51,347 nucleotides of DNA. Source: Apostichopus parvimensis (lineage: Eukaryota; Echinodermata; Holothuroidea; Aspidochirotida; Stichopodidae). The stretch covers positions 205,616 to 256,962 of the forward strand of contig KN882339.1 in assembly GCA_000934455.1 (NCBI GenBank), written 5' to 3'. The notes under the pieces were generated by a model. That model saw only the letters and a program-made list of their open reading frames with translations. It was not told the DNA's origin and searched no databases. A program made the translations under genes and the position numbers. Positions 43,603 to 51,347 of this stretch are shown in pieces; position 1 is the first letter of the stretch; each line of letters starts with the position of its first letter.

Positions 43603-46454
43603 TTGAAAGGAACATTTGCAGGATTTTCTATGGAATGGTGCTTTATTGAAGGTGTGGACCATTTTACTGACCAGAGTCTTGGAGGATTAGCTCAATGAAG
43701 GGTGCATAGATGCCAAATGGTACTTTACATTGCAACCACATCGATTTATCTTGTGACGTAGGAGACTGTAAGCGTTAACGTACCTCGCAGCAGAAATGAT
43801 GATTATCTTCAGAGTGAATTATTGAGAGTTATTTTTTGGGGGGAGGGGGGTTGGACCTCTCCTGTGTAAAGAAACAGCAAAAATACCAGGTGACAATTGA
43901 CCCAACCTGATTATCATCTGCCCCCCTTCCCACTATCTGTATCAAACAAGAGTTCTAGTGTCATAGCAACCTGCTTTGAATTATTTTTACGACTTCTGCA
44001 ACTTATTGAAGTAATTACCAACAGAATTAAACAAATGTTCTGAAGGGAAAACAAAATGAACTTTAATTATTAGGAGACTTATCTACAAATCTTTGGTTAA
44101 ATATCTATTAAATGTAGAATACTCCATTGGTTCAAGATGCTTGCTAAATACCATGTACCTTAAAGGTCACCAACCCACCCCCCTTCAACTTTCTATCCCC
44201 CTCAAATTCCTTCACTCTATAGTTGTATCACCTCAAACCTACCCCTCTGTTTACTCCTTACTTACTCCCCCCCCCCCCCCCCAATGGACATAACAAGGTC
44301 CATTTCCAACCTGCCACTCAAGTGTTAAACTCCAATAAGTTAGATGATTATTAATTGAACCCACTTGTAAATGGTCATCACTCATTGTTAAATAGCACAT
44401 TGTAGCACACTGCTCTAGATACAAATTCTACGATTACTTTCTCCTCCACCAAACTCTCATCCCATATCACTTGATGGTATGGACAGTGGCAGCCTAGATT
44501 AGTGCAAAACTAACCCTTGGTACATCTACTATGAAAGTGTTACCTGTCCAGAGGGTAAACACCTGTGCTTGCCACTATTATAACAGACTATGTGAATGTA
44601 AACAAACATTTTTATTTGGAAGAGATGCGACAACCAGCGGGTAATATTTAAAAGAGAAAAAGACGCATTTATATTGCAAAAATTTGTCCAAGTCTGGGAT
44701 ACACAATACGACAAACTCATCTCCTTCGAGAGCAACGAAATATCAGCATTTGCTCTACAGCCTGGGGTGAGGGGTGGGGGGGGCAAGGAGGATAGAAAAA
44801 AGACTGAGATGGGAGGAAAGTCTGATAGATAGAATTATATAAGATCAATTGAATTATGCTAATCTAACCCTGTCAATCAATATGATTAAAATATCTTTGC
44901 ATAGCAGTTAAATTATTAAGAGGTATTACTCTTCTCTCTGTTTCCAAACGTAACATTGACAAAACAATTTGTCATATAATATTTTACATTCCAGCTGCTT
45001 ATATCATAAGAGTATAGCTGAAGTTTTCCCCTGTGCATAACACCACACAGACGAGGGGCTTAAAGTGGGCAGGAGTTGCTACGAGTTGCTATAACAACAG
45101 CTGACCTTTAAGCAAGTTTAGCTGGTTGCAATTAGGACAATTGGACTTTTTTTCTCTTTTTCTGTTTCTTCTCCGTTGTCTGAAACAGCAAGATGGATCA
45201 AAATACGGAAATAATGAAGGCCTTCAGGGAGGGGATTATCTCTAGATTAAATAAGTTTAATACCTGGTGTAACCTCATGGATTAGTTTTAGGACTTCTGT
45301 CACTTTGGGATAATCAGAGTGTCCTTCACAAAAAATCAGCCCTTAAAATGACCCACGAAATGAAGAGTAGCTTAAAGCAGCCTTTCACACTTTTTAATCT
45401 ACACAAGCTGCGGATGCAATGAGATACTACTGTGTGGAAACAATCAACACTGGATATGAACTGCGATCACCATAACGAATGGAGTTACGTTTTCACCTGC
45501 CAAAATATCACTTTACCCCCTCTATTGAGACACTCTGTAAAGTACAGACCCCCCCAAACAAAAATTTTTAGGGAGTACCGTTAAGGATAAAAATAAATAA
45601 AGTTTGAAGTTTTAGATTATTCTGCAACTGTGTTGAACCCTTTGGTGTTACCCGTTCCCATGATGTGAAGGATTCCTATACATTTATCCCCATGTCCTCC
45701 ATGCAGCTCACTTGTGTTCTATGGTATTGGCTCCATCATCTTCAGAGAACAGTCCGTTAAGCCATAATCTTAATATGGGTGCATCCATTTTTATTGCTCT
45801 TCTGTTGATATCATTTGATTTAAGATGATTTGCACCAATTAAATAAATAAATGACACATGAGTATGGCTATATATTGCTGGGTTTTTCTCTTTACAAAAT
45901 AGGGAGGAAATAAGAATATGATGGGGACAAAAAAAGTAAACCATTCCTGGAGAGGGGTGTGTTCAAGAAGAATGATGATAAAAAAAAAAAAATCCAACAC
46001 ACATATTTGAGAGAGGGCAACAGAAATAAAGTACGGTCAAACCGTTCTGGTAGACTGTGACATTGATGGCAACCACATGGGGAGCGCATTAATGGCAAGG
46101 GTTGCAACCGCCTCTGAGAGGGCTTTAACGAAATATTATGATAAACCACTTGCGGGTTTGGCTGCACCTCTGAATACCATCAAAACCTCCTACAAACCCT
46201 GTTTTCTGATGAGAGCAAACATCGTCGACAAATATTACCTTGTGACACCTTCTCAGGACCGAAGCAGGCTATTATTTAGCCGTTACCGGGTGACGTCCCT
46301 ACATCCTGCAAGCAGCAGCAGCAGTTAGCAAGCAGGCACCTCTGCTTCTCAGTCCATTCTCCCGTGATAGAAGCAGACCAGGTCCAGCATCCTACGGTAT
46401 AAAATTTCTCTGTTATAATATCTTTAACGCTCAAAGCAAACATCGCACGGCCCT
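43603..46454. other. GIGYF 3' UTR and intergenic DNA
   Basis: No coding exon is supported. On the minus strand an AATAAA at 45795-45790 would end a GIGYF 3' UTR of about 660 nt. The region also contains poly-C tracts near 44266-44282, G-rich runs near 43840 and 44770, and a short AGC repeat near 46312-46326. Plus-strand open frames here (for example 46077-46328) have no family features. Confidence 0.5.
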
Positions 46455-47511
46455 TTAGACATCTTCAATGGATTGGATCTCGCCCATGTTGACCCTCTCT
46501 GCGGCGCCCACGCTGAACCCCAGGATAGACGGGTCCACCAGCTGACGCTTCCTACCACCCTTCTTTTCCTCCTTCCTCTTGTTGGCTGCGTCTGTCATGT
46601 TAGCCGTGGAGTCTATGGCTTGTCCGAGAGAGGCCAGAGCGGAAGATGTAGACCAGGCATTCTGGAGGGTGACATGAATGACCCGTAATTAGTAGAGGCA
46701 GACGATTGACAGAAGCATTAAACAAAGAGTGACACGAGAAAACGTTCTGGTTGTATCCACAGTGCCTTGTTTAGATCGACACTAACGAAGGATTTGTGTG
46801 GGCCAAAGGGCACTAAAAGTGCCTTGTTCTTGATCGATCAGCAGTAATCAATGAAGGGAGTGGGCCACAGGGTACCAAAAGTGCCTTGTTCTTGATCGAT
46901 CAACAGAAATAACTTAATAGACTGGTCCACAGAGTAACTACAATATCCTGTTTTCAATAGAGCAACGGTAACAACTAACAAGTTTGGAGAATGTCTCACA
47001 CTGCATACACAGTGCCTTGTCTACATCAACAGTAACAAGTTAAGAGAGTGGGCCACAGAGTAACTACCATAGCCTGTTAGCTAAGATTTTAGTGGTCCAA
47101 TGTTTTGGGTAGCAGTTTTGATAGTTCCTGTGTACCAAACAAATCATACTGTACATTTTGTCCTATGGCAATTTACACACCTTGCACAGTATTTTTATAT
47201 GCAATGCTGGATAAGTGGTTCTCAGGATGAGCAGAGACTGGAGGTAACTCTATAGACCAAAACGATGTCAAATTATCTACATACAATGGGGGAGGGGGTG
47301 GGGCAAGGGGAGGGTGGACAACGTGAAAAAAATGGAAAACACACCATCTGCTCAGTTTGTTTCCTTTGATGTTCCTTGTGTCGAGCGCGGCGTTCCAGGA
47401 ACTTTCTTGCAAACTCGGTGCTCTCTCCAGAATCTCCGAGGTAGGTCTTGACGTATTCGTGTACCTCGTAGGGAGAGTCCACTTCTTGAAGGAAGCTGAT
47501 AAATGTGGGAA
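46455..47511 (-). CDS. GIGYF: GIGYF (GRB10-interacting GYF protein), last two coding exons, proximal copy A
   Basis: Penultimate exon 47511-47345 (167 nt, needs one carried base, ends in phase 0) encodes PTFISFLQEVDSPYEV, KTYLGDSGESTEFARKFLER and RARHKEHQRKQTEQM. The final exon 46661-46455 encodes NAWSTSSALASLGQ, a basic KRKEEKKGGRKRQ stretch, and the terminus VDPSILGFSVGAAERVNMGE plus IQSIEDV and TAA. Both match the C-terminus of vertebrate GIGYF1/2 (VPTFVSFLKEVDSPYEV; DPSLLGFSV...LNMGEI). GIGYF proteins bind 4EHP, ZNF598 and PPGF-motif partners to repress translation and trigger mRNA decay. The GYF domain and most of the gene lie beyond the right edge. This copy has the complete C-terminus. 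Confidence 0.93.
46760..47079. repeat. Decayed ~62 bp satellite in GIGYF last intron, copy A
   Basis: Five to six diverged units marked by GTGCCTTGTTCTTGATCGAT, then GTAACAACTAA-like sequence and GGGCCACAGAGTAACTACCA. Unit starts fall near 46762, 46819, 46881, 46943, 47012 and 47069. Copy B holds the same array at 48309-48566 minus one unit. Confidence 0.75.
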
Positions 47512-48015
47512 CTGGACAGAAAGATAAATAATAAAACAAATCATCATAAAAAAAATGGTTATCAAACGATGTGTACCGTTAAGAGACATATTTATAACTG
47601 AATGGGCAAGGATGTAAAAGATGAACCATATAGAGTATATCAAGGGCAAAGACCTTGGACTAATTTCTTACGTGCAATCAAATTTTTATACGGGTTAACA
47701 TTTCACGGTGCTAGTTTACAGTTAGTGGACTTAAAAATGTCTTGTACAGGATATACATGGAGTGATGTCTGGCTGGGTAATGGGTAGATTACATGATGTA
47801 CCCACTTACTCCATGAAGACCATGGTTTCTATAATACCTTGCACCATAGGATGTATATGGAGTACACAAAGACCACGGTCTTTGCACCCAGGTATAGAGA
47901 ATCCAGGAAAACAACTACTTTTATAATGCCGAATGTGTATGGGGTACAAAAAGACGATGGTAATTATAATGCCTTGTGGTACAGGATGTATATGGAGTAC
48001 ACAGAGACCGTGGTC

Positions 48016-48998
48016 TTAACTTTGGATCTCGCCCATGTTGACCCTCTCTGCGGCGCCCACGCTGAACCCCAGGATAGACGGGTCCACCAGCTGACGCTTC
48101 CTGCCACCCTTCTTTTCCTCCTTCCTCTTGTTGGCTGCGTCTGTCATGTTAGCCGTGGAGTCTATGGCTTGTCCGAGAGAGGCCAGAGCGGAAGATGTAG
48201 ACCAGGCATTCTGGAGGGTGACATGAATGACCCGTAATTAGTAGAGGCAGATGATTGACAGAAGCATTAAACAAAGAGTGACACGAGAAAATGTTCTGGT
48301 TGTATCCACAGTGCCTTGTTTAGATCGACACTAACGAAGGATTTGTGTGGGCCAAAGGGCACTAAAAGTGCCTTGTTCTTGATCGATCAACAGAAATAAC
48401 TTAATAGACTGGTCCACAGAGTAACTACAATATCCTGTTTTCAATAGAGCAACGGTAACAACTACCAAGTTTGGAGAATGTCTCACACTGCATACACAGT
48501 GCCTTGTCTACATCAACTGTAACGAGTTAAGAGAGTGGGCCACAGAGTAACTACCATAGCCTGTTAGCTAAGATTTTAGTGGTCCAATGTTTTGGGTAGC
48601 AGTTTTGATAGTTCCTGTGTACCAAACAAATCATACTGTACATTTTGTCCTATGGCAATTTACACACCTTGCACAGTATTTTTATATGCAATGCTGGATA
48701 AGTGGTTCTCAGGATGAGCAGAGACTGGAGGTAACTCTATAGACCAAAACGATGTCAAATTATCTACATACAATGGGGGAGGGGGTGGGGCAAGGGGAGG
48801 GTGGACAACGTGAAAAAAATGGAAAACACACCATCTGCTCAGTTTGTTTCCTTTGATGTTCCTTGTGTCGAGCGCGGCGTTCCAGGAACTTTCTTGCAAA
48901 CTCGGTGCTCTCTCCAGAATCTCCGAGGTAGGTCTTGACGTATTCGTGTACCTCGTAGGGAGAGTCCACTTCTTGAAGGAAGCTGATAAATGTGGGAA
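48016..48998 (-). CDS. GIGYF: GIGYF last two coding exons, distal copy B, truncated C-terminus
   Basis: Penultimate exon 48998-48832 is an apparently identical duplicate of 47511-47345. The final-exon copy starts at 48210 and is cut by the duplication junction at 48022, after ...VNMGEIQ. The joined sequence then reads one Ser codon and TAA (48018-48016), so this version lacks only IEDV. Phase rules out splicing exon B-penultimate to exon A-penultimate, but B-penultimate could splice to either final exon. Transcription from the right meets copy B first. Whether it is real or an assembly duplicate is open. Confidence 0.85.
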
Positions 48999-49508
48999 CT
49001 GGACAGAAAGATAAATAATAAAACAAATCATCATAAAAAAAATGGTTATCAAACGATGTGTACCGTTAAGAGACATATTTATAACTGAATGGGCAAGGAT
49101 GTAAAAGATGAACCATATAGAGTATATCAAGGGCAAAGACCTTGGACTAATTTCTTACGTGCAATCAAATTTTTATACGGGTTAACATTTCACGGTGCTA
49201 GTTTACAGTTAGTGGACTTAAAAATGTCTTGTACAGGATATACATGGAGTGATGTCTGGCTGGGTAATGGGTAGATTACATGATGTACCCACTTACTCCA
49301 TGAAGACCATGGTTTCTATAATACCTTGCACCATAGGATGTATATGGAGTACACAAAGACCACGGTCTTTGCACCCAGGTATAGAGAATCCAGGAAAACA
49401 ACTACTTTTATAATGCCGAATGTGTATGGGGTACAAAAAGATGATGGTAATTATAATGCCTTGTGGTACAGGATGTATATGGAGTACACAGAGACCGTGG
49501 TCTTAACT

Positions 49509-50150
49509 ATGCCTTGTAAGTACAGGATTTATAAAGAAACAAGGAAGACCATGGTAATGACAATGCCTCGTAGTACAGGATGTATATGGAGTACACAGAG
49601 ACCGTGGTCTTAACTATGCCTTGTAAGTACAGGAGTTATAAAGAAACAAGGAAGACCATGGTAAATGATAATGCCTCGTAGTACAGGATGTATATGGAGT
49701 ACACAGAGACCGTGGTCTTAACTATGCCTTGTAAGTACAGGAGTTATAAAGAAACAAGGAAGACCATGGTAATGATAATGCCTCGTAGTACAGGATGTAT
49801 ATGGAGTACACAGAGACCGTGGTCTTAACTATGCCTTGTAAGTACAGGAGTTATAAAGAAACAAGGAAGACCATGGTAATGATCATGCCTCGTAGTACAG
49901 GATGTATATATGGAGTACACAGAGACCGTGGTCTTAACTATGCCTTGTAAGTACAGGAGTTATAAAGAAACAAGGAAGACCATGGTAATGATAAAGCCTC
50001 GTAGTACAGGATGTATATGGAGTACACAGAGACCGTGGTCTTAACTATGCCTTGTAAGTACAGGAGTTATAAAGAAACAAGGAAGACCATGGTAATGATA
50101 AAGCCTTGTAGTACAAGATGATATGGAGTACACAGAGACGGTGGTCTTAA
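49509..50150. repeat. 107 bp higher-order minisatellite, six units
   Basis: Each unit pairs a 54 bp monomer (ATGCCTTGTAAGTACAGGAG ... CCATGGTAATGATA) with a 53 bp monomer (ATGCCTCGTAGTACAGGATG ... CGTGGTCTTAACT). Units start at 49509, 49616, 49724, 49831, 49940 and 50047. More diverged monomers flank the array on both sides (about 47768-48021, 49260-49508 and 50150-50240). It lies in the GIGYF intron upstream of the duplicated exons. Confidence 0.92.
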
Positions 50151-50240
50151 CTATGTGGCACAGGATACATACAGTACAGTCTATGCAGACCATAGTAATG
50201 AATAGTTCAGCAAGGTTGTGTTCTCTAAAGAGCCTCGTAA

Positions 50241-51142
50241 TACAGTTTGAATACGCCAAACACAGAAACCTCAGCCACGATAAGAGCCTTCTTTTACTGC
50301 AAATATATGCAGTCCACCTTTTATAACTATGAGAAAATTCCTTCGAGTTAAACTGTGAAGATCTGAGTAGGACTTCAGAAGCCACTTTAGGGGTGTTACA
50401 ACTGCTTGAATCGAATTGAGAATGAAGGGCAAGAAGCATATTATCTAGATTCATCCATAATATGACGGTTTGTTGTCTCTTTCACCCAACATATCAAACA
50501 GGTATTGGTATCTGAATCAGAACATAAAATTACCATTTCTGCAATTCACTGTGGCTAATGCAATGGAATATCGCTGAGCGAGAAAACTACTATCTTAATT
50601 AATATCGTTCATCTCGCACTGTAATAGTGTAACTGTATAAAAGACATGAAATGAAATACTAAGTTCACAAAACCTATGTAATCTCTAAACCCATTTACAA
50701 ACCACCAGTCAATTCCCAACTAGATGTGATGAATGGAACTGACTTTAAATAAGATAACCAAATCTCAAGACAGAAAGGAAGAGATATTCCTGAAAGCTGA
50801 GAATCACCACCATGTTTTTGTATATCTATAGTGATAATGGCTTACTCTTCATGCAAATGCAAAACAAGTCAAAAGTCATACACAATTCCACTGTTTTTGA
50901 CATGTGAATGTAAATGTAAATGTGAAAATATTCTCTAGGCCATAACTATGTTCAGAACTGCATGGAATTATTAATAACTTGCCAGAAAACCTTTGTTTGG
51001 TTAATAATTACACTAGGGATCCTTACTTGAACTAATTTGTGAGCTATTGTTTTGAGAAATAAAAACCCTCTCAGAATTGCCTGAAATTGATATGGTGTCT
51101 TTGCCACATGTCTCAAAGGATGAATTTGGGCAAAAAAAACTT
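50241..51142. other. GIGYF intron, no exon seen
   Basis: AT-rich sequence with no minus-strand splice-bounded frame resembling GIGYF. The next upstream exon must be beyond 51347. A 137-codon minus-strand open frame at 50041-50454 runs through minisatellite monomers and is not a gene. Confidence 0.5.
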
Positions 51143-51179
51143 TTTGGTTGCTAGGATACCACCACGCCTAGCAACCAAA
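51143..51179. repeat. Perfect 13 bp inverted repeat
   Basis: TTTGGTTGCTAGG at 51143-51155 is the exact reverse complement of CCTAGCAACCAAA at 51167-51179, with an 11 nt loop. Each arm contains GTTGCTAGG, which resembles an RFX half-site. It could also be the tip of a MITE. Confidence 0.85.
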
Positions 51180-51268
51180 TCCAGGTTGCATTTTAAGAGC
51201 CCTAAATTTTCCCTCAAGTTTCGAGGCATCTTTTGCATAAATTCAAACCCTATACAGATTCTTAATAC

Positions 51269-51347
51269 CCTATGTACAGATCCTATAAACATATCCTAAA
51301 TACAGACTCTATATACCATATGTACAGATCCTATAAACATATCCTAA
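51269..51347. repeat. 48 bp tandem repeat running off the window
   Basis: TATGTACAGATCCTATAAAC plus ATATCCTAA occurs at 51271 and again at 51319, a 48 bp period with an ATACAGA sub-motif. Only about 1.6 units are visible before the edge. Confidence 0.8.

Larger units (their letters stand above)
46473..49508 (-). repeat. 1.5 kb tandem duplication of the GIGYF 3' end (46473-48021, 48022-49508)
   Basis: Head-to-tail copies with no gap. The left edge is inside the final exon (TTGGATCTCGCCCATGTTGA). The right edge is in minisatellite sequence ending GACCGTGGTCTTAACT. The copies differ by few substitutions and by one 62 bp satellite unit missing from copy B (the offset changes from 1549 to 1487). 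Confidence 0.93.

Noticed and set aside
47173..47649. 158-codon minus-strand frame repeated at 48660-49136
   Set aside because: It overlaps the GIGYF penultimate exon in a different frame. The real frame there encodes the conserved PTFISFLQEVDSPYEV segment. The repeat is due to the duplication.
50041..50454. 137-codon minus-strand frame
   Set aside because: It runs through minisatellite monomers; openness comes from the repeat lacking stops in that frame.

Overview
The window is animal nuclear DNA: AT-rich, with short phase-consistent GT-AG exons separated by introns of 0.2-3 kb, interspersed mobile-element remnants and microsatellites. The proteins read as bilaterian orthologues. The lack of compaction, an axonemal ciliary gene and very high apparent heterozygosity fit a marine invertebrate deuterostome. 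An echinoderm, perhaps a sea cucumber, is my best guess, but no feature here proves the clade.

Layout. (1) 1-10673, + strand: the last 12 coding exons of EHHADH (peroxisomal L-bifunctional enzyme), 504 residues; the N-terminal hydratase half lies upstream of the window. (2) 14517-17025, - strand: CFAP107, a microtubule inner protein of ciliary doublets, four exons, 239 aa. (3) 18899-25376, + strand: GABARAP (ATG8 family), four exons, 117 aa, with exon 3 present twice around a 50-N gap. (4) 27473-27812, + strand: a candidate two-exon microprotein gene of 43 aa (54 aa from an upstream in-frame ATG), not recognised. (5) 28901-36431, + strand: MAD2L2/REV7, eight exons, 214 aa, with exon 5 present twice around a second 50-N gap and one probable GC-AG intron. 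(6) 46455 to beyond the right edge, - strand: the 3' end of a GIGYF gene, whose last two coding exons are tandemly duplicated.

Non-genic structure. Five copies of one 340-400 bp non-autonomous DNA transposon with TTAA target duplications sit in EHHADH and MAD2L2 introns. A 280 bp hAT-type MITE with an 8 bp target duplication lies inside a 3.4 kb tandem duplication (36801-43602). A 107 bp higher-order minisatellite (49509-50150) and a decayed ~62 bp satellite lie in GIGYF introns. LINE/SINE 3' tails ending in ATT repeats and a tRNA-derived SINE remnant are also present.

The genes are functionally independent (beta-oxidation, cilia, autophagy, translesion synthesis/shieldin, translation repression), as is normal for animal gene neighbourhoods. 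The most notable theme is duplication at several scales. Two of the four duplications abut 50-N gaps and duplicate an exon whose double inclusion would break the frame, which points to uncollapsed haplotypes. The two gap-free ones (3.4 kb and 1.5 kb) could be real. I found no convincing novel multi-gene system; the best new-gene candidate is the 43-54 aa microprotein.
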